A stretch of DNA of 64,000 nucleotides from VAZQ01 sp045811525 (GTDB taxonomy: Bacteria; Pseudomonadota; Alphaproteobacteria; Rhizobiales; Xanthobacteraceae), in NCBI GenBank assembly GCA_045811525.1, contig JBJMTV010000040.1, positions 4,613-68,612 on the forward strand, written 5' to 3'. Below are positions 15,561 to 25,111 of this stretch, one piece after another. The notes beneath the pieces are model-generated. The model did not search any database. It saw only the letters and a list, made by a program, of their open reading frames with translations, and was not told where the DNA came from. Every line of letters begins with the position of its first letter. The stretch's first letter is position 1. The position numbers and the translations under genes were made by a program.

Positions 15561-17271
15561 AGCACGTCTTCTCGGCTGCAGCGCCAGGGTGAGTGACGGC
15601 GCCATGGCGCGCGGAGCCCACCTGCTCGGCATACTTCCAAAGATATCCAGAGGTGCCCTCGGGCGAGCGCGGGCGCCAAGTCTTGCCGCGGGCGCTGAGC
15701 TCGCTCTTCGTCAACTCGACGTCGAGAGTGCCCTTCACCGCGTCGATAGCAATCATGTCGCCGTCGCGGACAAACGCGATCGGTCCACCCACGGCAGCTT
15801 CCGGCCCAACATGGCCGATGCAGAAGCCGCGCGTCGCTCCAGAAAATCGTCCGTCGGTGATCAGGGCAACCTTGCCGCCCATACCTTGCCCATAAAGGGC
15901 CGCGGTGGTCGCCAACATCTCCCGCATCCCGGGGCCGCCTTTCGGCCCTTCGTAGCGGATCACGAGCACATCGCCTTCCCTGTACTTCTTGTTCTTTACG
16001 GCCTTGAAGCACGCTTCCTCCCCGTCAAAGCAGCGTGCCGGACCTCTGAATTTGAACTCCGCCATCCCGGCAACCTTAACGATCGCGCCCTCCGGCGCGA
16101 GGTTGCCACGCAACCCGACGACGCCGCCCGTGGCGGAGAGCGGCTTGTCGGCGGGGCGGACCACGTCCTGGTCCTTATTCCACTTCACCTTCTTGAGGTT
16201 CTCGGCGACCGTACGCCCAGTTACGGTCAAGCACTCGCCATGAAGAAATCCATGGTCGAGGAGTGTCCTCATCAGCAGCGGAACGCCACCAGCTTCAAAC
16301 ATATCTTTGGCGACATAACGGCCGCCCGGCTTCAGATCGGCGATGTAGGGAGTCTTTTTGAAGATTTCTGCGACATCGAACAGGTCGAACTCGAGGCCGC
16401 ATTCGTGCGCGATGGCCGGCAGATGCAGCGCAGCATTCGTCGACCCACCAGAAGCTGAAACGACGGCAGCGGCATTCTCGAGCGCCAAGCGGGTGACGAT
16501 GTCGCGCGGGCGGATGCCTCCCTTGATGAGTGCAACCACCTGCTCACCCGCAGTCATGCAAAAGGCGTCGCGAATCTCATAGGGCGCCGGTGCGCCTGCC
16601 GAGTAGGGCAAGGCGAGCCCGATGGCCTCCGAGACCGTAGCCATAGTGTTGGCGGTAAACTGCGCCCCGCACGCGCCGGCGGAAGGGCACGCATTCTGCT
16701 CGAGCGTGTCGAGATCGCTGTCGGACATCTGGCCGACCGAGTGCTTGCCGACAGCCTCGAACACATCCTGAATAGTGACCGGCTGGCCTTTGAATCTGCC
16801 GGGCAGGATTGAGCCCCCGTAGATGAACACCGACGGGACATTCAGGCGGCACATCGCCATCATCATGCCCGGGAGTGACTTGTCGCAACCGGCGAGCCCG
16901 ACCAGAGCGTCGTAGCCATGACCGCGGATGGTAAGCTCGACCGAGTCGGCGATGACCTCGCGCGAGGGCAATGACGACTTCATGCCCTCGTGCACCATGG
17001 CAATGCCGTCAGTAACGGTGATGGTGCAGAACTCGCGCGGCGTGGCCCCTGCCGCAGCAACCCCCTTCTTCACCGCTTGCGCCTGGCGCATCAGCGAGAT
17101 GTTGCACGGCGCCGCCTCGTTCCAGCAGCTGGCCACCCCAACGAAGGGCTGATGGATCTGCGCACGCGTCAGCCCCATGGCATAGTAGTAGGAGCGATGC
17201 GGCGCGCGCTCGGGCCCCTCCGTGACATGCCGGCTCGGCAGCTTGGCCTTCAGGTTGGTTTTCGCGTCCAT
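15547..17271 (-). CDS. ilvD: Dihydroxy-acid dehydratase
   Basis: This 574-residue Fe-S enzyme converts 2,3-dihydroxy-3-methylbutanoate or -pentanoate to the keto acid precursors of valine, leucine and isoleucine. Cluster cysteines are seen in 'ASCWNEAAPCN' (near 45-55), 'GLAGCDKSLPGM' (near 115-126) and 'GACGAQFTANTMA' (near 185-197), with 'DGRFSGATRGFCIGHVGPEA' toward the C-terminus. The start at 17271 (MDAKTNLKAKL) fits the family; the frame runs 23 codons further. The exoR-like gene overlaps its 3' end, so ilvD may drive it. Confidence 0.95.
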   Translation of the reverse strand: MDAKTNLKAKLPSRHVTEGPERAPHRSYYYAMGLTRAQIHQPFVGVASCWNEAAPCNISLMRQAQAVKKGVAAAGATPREFCTITVTDGIAMVHEGMKSSLPSREVIADSVELTIRGHGYDALVGLAGCDKSLPGMMMAMCRLNVPSVFIYGGSILPGRFKGQPVTIQDVFEAVGKHSVGQMSDSDLDTLEQNACPSAGACGAQFTANTMATVSEAIGLALPYSAGAPAPYEIRDAFCMTAGEQVVALIKGGIRPRDIVTRLALENAAAVVSASGGSTNAALHLPAIAHECGLEFDLFDVAEIFKKTPYIADLKPGGRYVAKDMFEAGGVPLLMRTLLDHGFLHGECLTVTGRTVAENLKKVKWNKDQDVVRPADKPLSATGGVVGLRGNLAPEGAIVKVAGMAEFKFRGPARCFDGEEACFKAVKNKKYREGDVLVIRYEGPKGGPGMREMLATTAALYGQGMGGKVALITDGRFSGATRGFCIGHVGPEAAVGGPIAFVRDGDMIAIDAVKGTLDVELTKSELSARGKTWRPRSPEGTSGYLWKYAEQVGSARHGAVTHPGAAAEKTCYADI

Positions 17272-17529
17272 TGACCGGTCTTCATTTGCGCTCGGGTTGG
17301 CAGCGGCCCGCCTCGGAACCGGCGCGCCGATTGGTTTCATGGGAGTCGATGGCCAAAAGGGGGCGGCGACGAGCCGGAATACCGTCTATCGCTCAATGTT
17401 TTAGCTTTGTTGCTCACAAGCCACAGGATTAACATTCACTTAATGGGGAAAGTCACACCGGGACACCATGGCCAGCCCGTCGCCTGTCCCAAATGACGTT
17501 GTGAAAGCCATCGCGTCGGCGCGCATAAC

Positions 17530-18249
17530 TCACTGGGGGATGCGGAATTCTGGATCGAAGCCGAGGTCACGGCGGGCCTTGTCGATGGCAACAATTCCAT
17601 CATCGTCGGCGATGTTGTAGATGCCGGGAAGGCCACAGGAGAGAGCGAGTAGTGCTGCTTGCGCGGCAGCGTCGATGTGCAGGCTTGGCTTGCGGACGGG
17701 GCGGTCCGACCAAGTGCCGGGTCCGTAGAAAAGGCCATAGCGCAGCACGATCGCTGCGACGAAATCCGTAAGAACCATCTCCTCCATGGCCGCCGCAGCG
17801 CCGATTGTCACTGCGCGCGCGGGGTCCGACAAGTTCAATGGATGCGTCTCGGGATGTGGCTCCCCGCCGGGGGCGTAGCCGAACGCGATGCTCTGGAGGA
17901 CGAACCGAGTTGTGCCTGCAGCGAGAGCGGCCGCAACCAGGTTGCGGGTGCCCTCGATGCGGATGCGCGCGTTCGCCGCGTACGCTGCCGCGAGACGCGT
18001 CTCGTCGAGCTCGCGCGGCAAATCGGTGAGCTGATGAATGACCACGTCGGGCGCCGAGGCAACTACTGCGTCGCGAAGCGGCTTCGCGTCGAACACATCC
18101 ACCAGGAGAGGGGTGGCCCCGACTTGAGCGAGCTCTTCGCCACGCTGCGGCGAACGGGTGGTACCGGTGACGCTGTGGCCCGCCCGCAGCAGCAGCGGCA
18201 CAAGACGCCGACCGATGGCGCCCGCAGCGCCGGCCAGGAATATTTTCAT
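17530..18249 (-). CDS. NAD(P)-dependent epimerase/dehydratase-like protein
   Basis: This 239-residue Rossmann-fold protein of the extended SDR type begins with 'KIFLAGAAGAIGRRLVPLLLRAGH', the GxxGxxG nucleotide-binding motif. 'PDVVIHQLTDLP' (near 68) and 'RFVLQSIAFGYAP' (near 115) follow family positions. The usual catalytic YxxxK is not obvious; 'LRYGLFYGPGTW' (near 165) is the downstream substrate-side motif. The protein is shorter than typical epimerases (300 or more), so the role may be as an oxidoreductase or a binding protein. The start at 18249 removes a poor 13-residue extension. It is divergent from the glycosylase gene. Confidence 0.8.
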   Translation of the reverse strand: MKIFLAGAAGAIGRRLVPLLLRAGHSVTGTTRSPQRGEELAQVGATPLLVDVFDAKPLRDAVVASAPDVVIHQLTDLPRELDETRLAAAYAANARIRIEGTRNLVAAALAAGTTRFVLQSIAFGYAPGGEPHPETHPLNLSDPARAVTIGAAAAMEEMVLTDFVAAIVLRYGLFYGPGTWSDRPVRKPSLHIDAAAQAALLALSCGLPGIYNIADDDGIVAIDKARRDLGFDPEFRIPQ

Positions 18250-18263
18250 GTAAGCCTCATGCA

Positions 18264-18290
18264 TCGTGCATGCGCAGGCGTCGTGCATGC
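18264..18290. repeat. 10-bp direct repeat between divergent genes
   Basis: TCGTGCATGC occurs at 18264-18273 and again at 18281-18290, with starts 17 bases apart. Each copy contains the palindromic core GCATGC. The pair sits in the 59-base gap between the divergent epimerase-like and glycosylase genes, where a regulator binding site would be expected. No regulator is encoded next to it. Confidence 0.35.
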
Positions 18291-18308
18291 CGAGGATAGA
18301 GGTAAGCT

Positions 18309-18878
18309 ATGGCGAGGCAGCTCCGTGCCAGCTTCTTTGCCCGCAGCGTCCACGCGGTTGCGCCCGATCTCATTGGTGCGACGCTGCTGGTAAGCGGCGT
18401 CGGCGGCATCATCGTCGAGGTCGAGGCCTATCACCAGAGCGATCCCGCCGCACACTCATTCCGTGGCCCGACCGAGCGCAACGCTGTGATGTTCGGCCCG
18501 CCGGGTTACGCCTATGTCTATCGGTCCTATGGAATTCATTGGTGCCTGAACTTCGTGTGCGAGCCTGCGGGGGCGGCCAGTGCGGTGCTGGTGCGCGCGC
18601 TTGCCCCCACGCACCGCATCGCGACGATGCGCCGGCGTCGGGGCGGCGCGGAAAATCGGCTGCTGTGCGCGGGTCCAGGTCGGCTGTGTCAGGCGCTCTC
18701 GATTACTCACGCGCATAATGGGCTTCCACTCACACGGCCGCCCTTTCAGCTGCTTGCGCGCAGTGAAACGGTCGAGATTGCCGTGGGCGCGCGCATCGGT
18801 ATCAGCCAGGCCGTGGATCGCCCCTGGCGCTATGGCCTCAAGGGCTCGCCTTTCCTGAGCAAGCCGTTCAGGCCGTAG
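18309..18878 (+). CDS. DNA-3-methyladenine (alkyladenine) glycosylase
   Basis: This 189-residue protein of the AAG/MPG family removes alkylated purines in base-excision repair. Family motifs: 'VAPDLIGATLL' (near 17-27), 'VEVEAYHQSDPAAHSFRGPTERNAVMFGPPGYAYVYRSYGIHWCLNFV' (catalytic Glu and flipped-base pocket residues, about 36-83), 'AVLVRALAP' (near 91), 'CAGPGRLCQAL' (near 120-130) and a C-terminal 'PWRYGLKG'. Length is typical. GAGGT lies 5-6 bases before the ATG. It shares a short divergent control region with the epimerase-like gene. Confidence 0.92.
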   Translation: MARQLRASFFARSVHAVAPDLIGATLLVSGVGGIIVEVEAYHQSDPAAHSFRGPTERNAVMFGPPGYAYVYRSYGIHWCLNFVCEPAGAASAVLVRALAPTHRIATMRRRRGGAENRLLCAGPGRLCQALSITHAHNGLPLTRPPFQLLARSETVEIAVGARIGISQAVDRPWRYGLKGSPFLSKPFRP

Positions 18879-18925
18879 GGTCCCATTGCGAAGCTCAGTG
18901 TTTTCGCACCCGAAGCTCGCGCCCG

Positions 18926-19648
18926 CTACGAGCGCGGCAAGCGATGCAGACCGGCGCGCCACTCCAGATCGAGGAGGAGCCCGGCAGGAAGCGTCGCCAA
19001 AACCGGCGAGGTCGGCACGCCCGCGGCATCAAGGAGGTCAGCCACCCAATGGTTGCAGACCATGAACACATTGAAAGTGCCGTTTGCGCGAAAGAACAGG
19101 CTTGTCCCGTAGAGCCCGCGCCCAAGCTCCTGCGGCAGGCCGCTTTGGCCGCGGGCAAAAGTAGCGTCGAGCTTCCTCACCATGCGGGCGAAACCGACGC
19201 TGCCCAGGGTCACGGAAACGAGATCGGCGCGCGGGAAAGTGGCACGCGGGTCCACCAACCCGGCGACGTGCAGCACCGACGAATTGCCGGGGCGGAAGAG
19301 AGCCCGGAGCGCAAGGGGCAGGCTCGACCAATCAAACACCGGCACTCCTTGGTAGAACGCTTCCTCGCCCCAGCCGATCTCCAGCCGCTCGAATCCAGCG
19401 AATCGGCTCATCGCGTAGGCCACCGCCGCAAGACCATGCCGCGCTGCCTCTACTGCAGCTTCGTCGACGGAAATGATGATGCCGGCATGATAGCCATGGC
19501 TGACCAGAACTATTTCATGCGTGGCCTCGCCGGCGTGCGCCGGCCACAAGCTCTTATCGCCGCGGCGCGCGCTCGCCCCGACCGCAACGGCCAGCACTGC
19601 CAGGGTGAGCAGCAGGCCGAGCGCAAAGCGTCTGACGAAGCTGCGCAT
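18926..19648 (-). CDS. DUF2459 (TIGR02117) family protein
   Basis: This 240-residue protein has an N-terminal signal or anchor helix ('FVRRFALGLLLTLAVLAVAVGA'). It contains 'EIVLVSHGYHAGIIISV' (near 46-62), 'FERLEIGWGEEAFYQ' (near 87-101), 'GRGLYGTSLFFRANGTFNVFMVCNHWVADLLDAAG' (near 175-209), the conserved set of DUF2459, whose 'C-N-x-W' and 'H-x-G' residues look like a papain-like (NlpC/P60-type) catalytic pair. Members are uncharacterised periplasmic or membrane-linked proteins. The ATG lies 11 bases downstream of the transporter stop on the minus strand, so it is likely the last gene of a valS-cynX-type operon. Confidence 0.75.
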   Translation of the reverse strand: MRSFVRRFALGLLLTLAVLAVAVGASARRGDKSLWPAHAGEATHEIVLVSHGYHAGIIISVDEAAVEAARHGLAAVAYAMSRFAGFERLEIGWGEEAFYQGVPVFDWSSLPLALRALFRPGNSSVLHVAGLVDPRATFPRADLVSVTLGSVGFARMVRKLDATFARGQSGLPQELGRGLYGTSLFFRANGTFNVFMVCNHWVADLLDAAGVPTSPVLATLPAGLLLDLEWRAGLHRLPRS

Positions 19649-19658
19649 CGCCCATCCG

Positions 19659-20867
19659 TTATCGCTGCGCCGTCCCGGGCACGCCGCTGCGAAAAGCAAT
19701 CGCCTGCGGCACCAGCAACAGCGGCAGCGCGCTCAGCGCAATCGGTAAGAAGGCAAGCCGCGGACTGCCGGCGAGATCCCAGGCCGCCCCGCTGAGGACC
19801 GCCACCACCAATGCCGATCCGTAACTGATGGTGAACATGGCAGCGGACAGGCGCGCTACCTCCTGCGGCGGCGCCAGCAACGGCGGCAGGCCGAAGCCGA
19901 GCGTCATGACGACGGCGCCGAGAAAACCGAGGATCCCGGCGAGCAGCACGGTCAGCATGTCCGCAGTCAAGGCAAGACCTACGACGCACAGCAGCATCAG
20001 CGCGCCACAGCCGACAAACGGCCAAGCCCGTCGTTCGAGCCGCCGCGCGACGACGAGCAACGCGAAGGAAGCCGGCAGCTGGCCGAAATTGAGCGCGGTC
20101 AGCGCATATGCGACGAGATCCGGCCGCCCCGCCGCCGTGAGATGCCCGGGCAGGAAAGCATTGCTGCAGAAATAAATGCTGTTGACGCTGGCAAACAGAA
20201 ACCCGATCTGCCAGATCAGCTTGTTCTTCCAATCCGGCCACCAGCTGCGCCCGCTCATCGGAGCGAGCGCAGCGTTATCGTTCGCGCGCGGCGCGGCGAG
20301 CCACGTGAGCAGTGCGATTGCGAGCAGCGGCAAGCCCCAGACGACGAGGCTTGCGCGCCAGGAATTGCCGGTAAGCGGAAGCACGAGCGGGATCGTCAGC
20401 ATGACAGCGATTGTCTCGGCCACGAGGAGCCCGTTGCTGTAAAGCGCACTGCCGAAGCTCACGCGATCCGGGAGCCAGGCCCGCACCAGCGGTGGCAGCG
20501 CCGGCTGCATGATGGCAACGCCTGCGCTCATCAGAATGGTGGCGCCATAGAGTGCATAGACGTCAAGCACCGCGCCGCGCAGGCCGGATGCCACACCGGC
20601 CACCAGCAATCCGATCACAAGCGTAGAGAGCGCACCGAGGCGGGCGATCAGCAGCGACCCCGGCAGTGCGGCGAGCGCAAAGAGCACCGGCGGCAATCCC
20701 GAGAGAACGCCGATCTCGGTGCCGGAGAGCCCGAGATCGGTCTGAATGCGAGTGATGACCGGCGGCACCGCGAGAATGGTCAGACGCAGTCCGACGCCGG
20801 CGAGCCACAGTAGGCTCGCCACCACCCAGAAACTCGGGAGCGACGCGCGCGGCACGGCAATGCTCAA
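19659..20867 (-). CDS. MFS transporter, CynX/NimT family
   Basis: This 402-residue inner-membrane transporter has 12 predicted helices. The N-terminal 'VGLRLTILAVPPVITRIQTDLGLSGTEIGVLSGLPPVLFALAALPGSLLIARLG' is the CynX-type first half with the MFS loop motif after helix 2. CynX-like transporters handle cyanate, 2-nitroimidazole or are unassigned; no cyanase gene is nearby, so the substrate is open. Its ATG overlaps the valS stop (ATGA), suggesting co-expression with valS. The last gene of the group encodes a DUF2459 protein. Confidence 0.85.
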   Translation of the reverse strand: MSIAVPRASLPSFWVVASLLWLAGVGLRLTILAVPPVITRIQTDLGLSGTEIGVLSGLPPVLFALAALPGSLLIARLGALSTLVIGLLVAGVASGLRGAVLDVYALYGATILMSAGVAIMQPALPPLVRAWLPDRVSFGSALYSNGLLVAETIAVMLTIPLVLPLTGNSWRASLVVWGLPLLAIALLTWLAAPRANDNAALAPMSGRSWWPDWKNKLIWQIGFLFASVNSIYFCSNAFLPGHLTAAGRPDLVAYALTALNFGQLPASFALLVVARRLERRAWPFVGCGALMLLCVVGLALTADMLTVLLAGILGFLGAVVMTLGFGLPPLLAPPQEVARLSAAMFTISYGSALVVAVLSGAAWDLAGSPRLAFLPIALSALPLLLVPQAIAFRSGVPGTAQR

Positions 20868-23713
20868 GCTGCACCTGCGAGCCGCTCCAGTGCCTCCCTG
20901 ATCTTGACGCGCCGAGTTTGCGCGGCCTCGCGCTTCTCGCGCTCGCCTTCCACGACCTCCTCGGGAGCGCGCGCGACGAAATCGGCGTTGCCGAGCTTGG
21001 CGTCAATGCGCGCGATGTCGCTGTCAATGCGGGCCATCTCCTTGTCCAAGCGCGCCTTCTCGGCAGCGAAATCGATCACCCCTTTGAGCGGCAACGCCGC
21101 GACCTCGCTACGCACGAGAAGCTGCACCGAACCGGGCGGCGGAGCGGGTGCCATGGAGATCGTAGACAGTCGCGCCAGCCGGCGGATGGTCTCACCCCAG
21201 CGCTCGGCCCGGGCCTGCGTCGCTTTCGCCACACCGACCAGCACGAGCGGAATCTCAACCGCCACCGTCATGTTCATCTCGGCGCGCACGGAGCGAACGG
21301 CACTCACCAGATCGACCACCCAGCCGATCTCGCTCTCGGCATCCGCATCCTCGAGGGGAAGATGCTTGGGCCAGGAGGCGAGCGCGAGGAAACCCTCACG
21401 CGCCGTCCCTCCGTCGGTGGTGACCCGCCACAACTCCTCGGTAATGAAGGGCATGAAGGGATGCAGCAGCTTGAGAATCTCATCGCGAACCCATGCCGCC
21501 ATCGCGCGAGTCTCGTCCTTCGCGCGCCCATCGGCCCCCTGCAAGACCGGCTTCGCAAGCTCGAGGTACCAGTCGCAAAAGACATTCCACACAAAGCGAT
21601 AGGCACCGGTCGCCGCATCGTTGAAGCGGTAGTCCTCGATCGCCTGGGTGATCTCGCGCTTGGCCCGCTCAGCCTCGTGTCCAATCCAGCGGTTGAGACT
21701 CTCGGTCGCCGAGCTCGGATCGAAACCAGGCACAGTGATGCACTCGTTGATCTCGGCGAAGCGGCAGGCGTTCCAAAGCTTGGTCGCAAAATTCCGCGAA
21801 CCCTCAACGCGTTGCATCGAAAGCTTGATGTCGCGTCCCTGCGCCGCCATGGCGGCGAGTGTGAAGCGCAAGGCATCGGCGCCATATTCCTCGATCACGG
21901 GAATCGGGTCGACGACGTTGCCCTTCGACTTCGACATCTTGGCGCCGTGCTGGTCACGCACGAGCGCATGGATGTACACGTCGCGGAACGGCACCTCCTC
22001 CATGAAGTGCAAGCCCATCATCATCATGCGGGCGACCCAGAAGAAAATGATGTCGAAGCTCGTCACCAAGGCGTCCGTCGGATAGTAGCGCGCGAGCTCC
22101 TTGGTCTCGTCCGGCCAGCCGAGCGTCGAGAACGGCCACAGCGCCGAGGAGAACCAGGTGTCGAGCACATCCTCGTCGCGCCAGATCGCAAAAGTGGTTT
22201 GCCGGCCGCCCTCGGCTTGGCGCGCATATACCTGCTCCAATGCCTCCCGGTCCCCGGAGACCACGACCACGTCCTCGGCACCGTAGTAGTTGCGCGCCTG
22301 CGCCAGCGCCTCTTCCTCGGAGGCGGCGACGAACGTCTCGACCACGGTCTTGAATTGCTGGCCGCTGCCGAGCAGCACCCTGCCCTGCGCATCGGCAGTG
22401 AAGCCGTACCAGGCTGGAATTTGATGGCCCCACCATAGCTGGCGCGAGATGCACCAGGGCTGGATGTTCTCCATCCATTCGAAATAGGTGCGCTCCCAGT
22501 GGCGCGGCACAAAAGTCGTGCGGCCGGCGCGCACGGCGGCGACTGCGGGCTGCGCCAGGGCTTTCGCGTTGACATACCACTGGTCGGTCAGGAACGGCTC
22601 GATCACCACGCCCGAGCGGTCGCCGTGCGGGACCATATGCGTGTGCTGCTCGGTCCTGGCGAGAAGACCCGCCGCATCCATGCGCGCGACCACCTCCTTG
22701 CGCACGACGAACCGATCGAGGCCGTGATAGGCGAGCGTCTCCTCCAGATCGCTCGACGGCGGTACGCCGCACCGAAACGCCTCGTTGGGCGCGAGGTCGA
22801 GCTTGCCTTCGGGATCGAGGACCCGGATCTGCGCGAGATCATGGCGCCGACCAACCTCGAAGTCATTGAAGTCATGGGCCGGAGTGATTTTGACGGCGCC
22901 AGTGCCTTTTTCCGGGTCGGAATATTCATCGGCAATGATTGGGATGCGGCGGCCCACCAGCGGAAGGATCGCATTGCGACCCACCAGCCGCTGGTAGCGC
23001 TGATCGTTGGGATGCACGGCAACGGCCGCGTCGCCCAGCATGGTTTCCGGGCGTGTTGTGGCCACGGTGATGAAGGTGTCGGACAAGCCCTCCACCGGAT
23101 ATTTGAAGTGCCAAAGATGCCCTTTCACCTCCACCTGCTGAACCTCGAGATCGGAGATGGCGGTGAGAAGCTTCGGATCACAATTGACCAGCCGCTTGTC
23201 CTTGTAGATCAGGCCTTCACGATAAAGCGCGACGAACACCTTCAGCACGGCACGCGAAAGGCCGTCATCCATGGTGAAGCGTTCACGCGCCCAGTCGCAC
23301 GAGGCACCAAGACGCTTGAGCTGATTGACGATGGTGCCGCCGGACTCCGCCTTCCAGGCCCACACCCTTTCCAAAAACTTGGCACGCCCGAGCGCGCGCC
23401 GCTGCGGCTGCTGACGCTCCATTAACTGCCGCTCCACCACCATCTGGGTGGCGATTCCGGCATGGTCGGTGCCTGGCTGCCAGAGCACGTCGCGTCCGCG
23501 CATGCGCTGGAAGCGGGCGAGCACATCCTGCAGCGTGTTGTTGAGCGCGTGCCCCATATGCAACGAGCCCGTCACGTTGGGCGGCGGAATGACGATGCAG
23601 TAAGGCTTTGCATCTTGGCGGTCCGAGCGGCCGCAGCGAAAGGCCTGCGCCTCCTCCCATGCGGCATAGATCCGCTTCTCGACGGCAGCGGCCTGGTACG
23701 TCTTGTCAATCAT
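20864..23713 (-). CDS. valS: Valyl-tRNA synthetase
   Basis: This 949-residue class I aminoacyl-tRNA synthetase charges tRNA-Val. 'GSLHMGHALNN' near residue 47 is the HIGH motif and 'KMSKSKGN' near 540 is the KMSKS loop. The editing domain lies between ('TTRPETMLGD' near 220). An anticodon-binding domain and a C-terminal coiled coil ('FAAEKARLDKEMARIDSDIARIDAKLGN') follow, as is normal. The ATG at 23713 (MIDKTYQ) was chosen; a 18-residue upstream extension is not conserved. The stop overlaps the start of the CynX-type transporter. Confidence 0.97.
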   Translation of the reverse strand: MIDKTYQAAAVEKRIYAAWEEAQAFRCGRSDRQDAKPYCIVIPPPNVTGSLHMGHALNNTLQDVLARFQRMRGRDVLWQPGTDHAGIATQMVVERQLMERQQPQRRALGRAKFLERVWAWKAESGGTIVNQLKRLGASCDWARERFTMDDGLSRAVLKVFVALYREGLIYKDKRLVNCDPKLLTAISDLEVQQVEVKGHLWHFKYPVEGLSDTFITVATTRPETMLGDAAVAVHPNDQRYQRLVGRNAILPLVGRRIPIIADEYSDPEKGTGAVKITPAHDFNDFEVGRRHDLAQIRVLDPEGKLDLAPNEAFRCGVPPSSDLEETLAYHGLDRFVVRKEVVARMDAAGLLARTEQHTHMVPHGDRSGVVIEPFLTDQWYVNAKALAQPAVAAVRAGRTTFVPRHWERTYFEWMENIQPWCISRQLWWGHQIPAWYGFTADAQGRVLLGSGQQFKTVVETFVAASEEEALAQARNYYGAEDVVVVSGDREALEQVYARQAEGGRQTTFAIWRDEDVLDTWFSSALWPFSTLGWPDETKELARYYPTDALVTSFDIIFFWVARMMMMGLHFMEEVPFRDVYIHALVRDQHGAKMSKSKGNVVDPIPVIEEYGADALRFTLAAMAAQGRDIKLSMQRVEGSRNFATKLWNACRFAEINECITVPGFDPSSATESLNRWIGHEAERAKREITQAIEDYRFNDAATGAYRFVWNVFCDWYLELAKPVLQGADGRAKDETRAMAAWVRDEILKLLHPFMPFITEELWRVTTDGGTAREGFLALASWPKHLPLEDADAESEIGWVVDLVSAVRSVRAEMNMTVAVEIPLVLVGVAKATQARAERWGETIRRLARLSTISMAPAPPPGSVQLLVRSEVAALPLKGVIDFAAEKARLDKEMARIDSDIARIDAKLGNADFVARAPEEVVEGEREKREAAQTRRVKIREALERLAGAA

Positions 23714-23817
23714 TGCTGTTTGAATCCGCAGTTCGCGGTAAAAAGCCCGCCACCTCCGGCCTGTCAACGTCCATATTCTCCTGTCATTCCGGCAGAAATC
23801 GCATCAGAGTCTCGGCA

Positions 23818-25032
23818 ATGACTATTCCCAAGCTCGCGCTGCCACGATCTGCCGAGCAGCTCCCCACCCGCTCGATCGTGCTCCTCGCCGGCGCAGGCTT
23901 TGCGAGCCAGGCCATGGTGCGCGTGACCGATTCACTCCTGCCGCAGATTGCCGTCGATTTCGGCACCACTGTTGGCGCAGCGTCGATCGTGGTCACGGCG
24001 TATGCCGTCAGCCACGGCTTGATCCAGCTTGTGATCGGACCGCTTGGCGATCGGTTCGGGAAGTATCGTACGGTCGCGGTCATGTGCGGCCTCGCCACCC
24101 TGCTGGTGGCGTTGTGCGGAACAATGCAGTCGCTCTCGACGCTTGCCGCCGCGCGCTTTGCCTCCGGTGCTGCAGCGGGCTGGATCATTCCGATCTCGAT
24201 GGCCTATGTCGGCGATGTCACGCCCTACAATCGTCGCCAGCCGATTCTTGCGCGCTACCTCTCTGGCCAGATCTGTGGCCAGCTGTTCGGTCAGGCCGCA
24301 GGCGGCGTGCTCGGTGATCTCTTCGGCTGGCGTAACGTATTCTTTGTGCTGGCCGGGCTGTTTGCCTTGGCAACCGCCGGTCTCGTCGTTGAGCTTGTCT
24401 GCAATCCGCGAACGCGCCGGCAAAGCGGCACTGAGGACACCCCGGGCGGCTTCGCCAGCGACTATCGTGCAGTTCTCTCCACACGTTGGGCGCGGCTGGT
24501 GATCGTTGCTGTGTTCATCGAGGCCAGCATCGGCTGGGGTGCCTTTGCCTATGTCGGAGCCGACCTGCACCAGCGTTTCGGATTGAGCTTCACTGCCGTG
24601 GGGCTGATCGTCGGCACGTTCGCTATTGGCGGACTGCTCTACGCAGGGTCAGTGCAGCAGCTTGTCAACGCTATGGGGCAACCTGGCCTGGCGGCATTCG
24701 GCGGCGCACTGATGGGGCTTGCCTACGCTGTTCTGGGGATCGCCCGTGTGTGGTGGCTCGCACCCGTGGCAGTGACGGCTATCGGGCTTGGCTTTTATGC
24801 CCTGCATAACACGCTGCAGACGAATGCGACGCAAATGACCCCGCAGGCGCGCGGCACGGCCGTCGCCATTTTCTCGTCGGCCATCTATCTCGGGCAGATG
24901 GTCGGCGTCGCTGCCGCGGCTCTCGTCTTTGACCGCACTGGCGCGGTGCCCTTGTTCGCGCTGACAGCCGTGGCGCTCCCGGCGTTGGGCTTTTGGTTTG
25001 CGGTGCAGCTCCGACGCGAGTCGGCGCGCTAG
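23818..25032 (+). CDS. MFS transporter (drug:H+ antiporter type)
   Basis: This 404-residue inner-membrane protein has 12 predicted helices. 'LLPQIAVDFGTTVGAASIVVTAYAVSHGLIQLVIGPLGDRFGKYRTVAV' is the first pair of helices with the conserved loop motif G-x-L-x-D-R-x-G-K. 'AAGWIIPISMAYVGDVTPYNRRQPILARYLSGQICGQLFG' matches helix 5 of DHA1-type exporters. The ATG at 23818 is preferred over an upstream start in a poor extension. It is divergent from valS. The substrate cannot be assigned. Confidence 0.85.
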   Translation: MTIPKLALPRSAEQLPTRSIVLLAGAGFASQAMVRVTDSLLPQIAVDFGTTVGAASIVVTAYAVSHGLIQLVIGPLGDRFGKYRTVAVMCGLATLLVALCGTMQSLSTLAAARFASGAAAGWIIPISMAYVGDVTPYNRRQPILARYLSGQICGQLFGQAAGGVLGDLFGWRNVFFVLAGLFALATAGLVVELVCNPRTRRQSGTEDTPGGFASDYRAVLSTRWARLVIVAVFIEASIGWGAFAYVGADLHQRFGLSFTAVGLIVGTFAIGGLLYAGSVQQLVNAMGQPGLAAFGGALMGLAYAVLGIARVWWLAPVAVTAIGLGFYALHNTLQTNATQMTPQARGTAVAIFSSAIYLGQMVGVAAAALVFDRTGAVPLFALTAVALPALGFWFAVQLRRESAR

Positions 25033-25111
25033 CGCGGGACGTACCAACCGCGACGCCCACCAGGATGGTGTGTTGATCCACCGCCCACAGGTTAACACGA
25101 TCGGCGGCTAA

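Noticed and set aside
20918..22438. A 506-codon plus-strand open frame inside valS.
   Set aside because: Shadow of the valS reading frame, with no recognisable domain and biased His/Arg/Glu composition.
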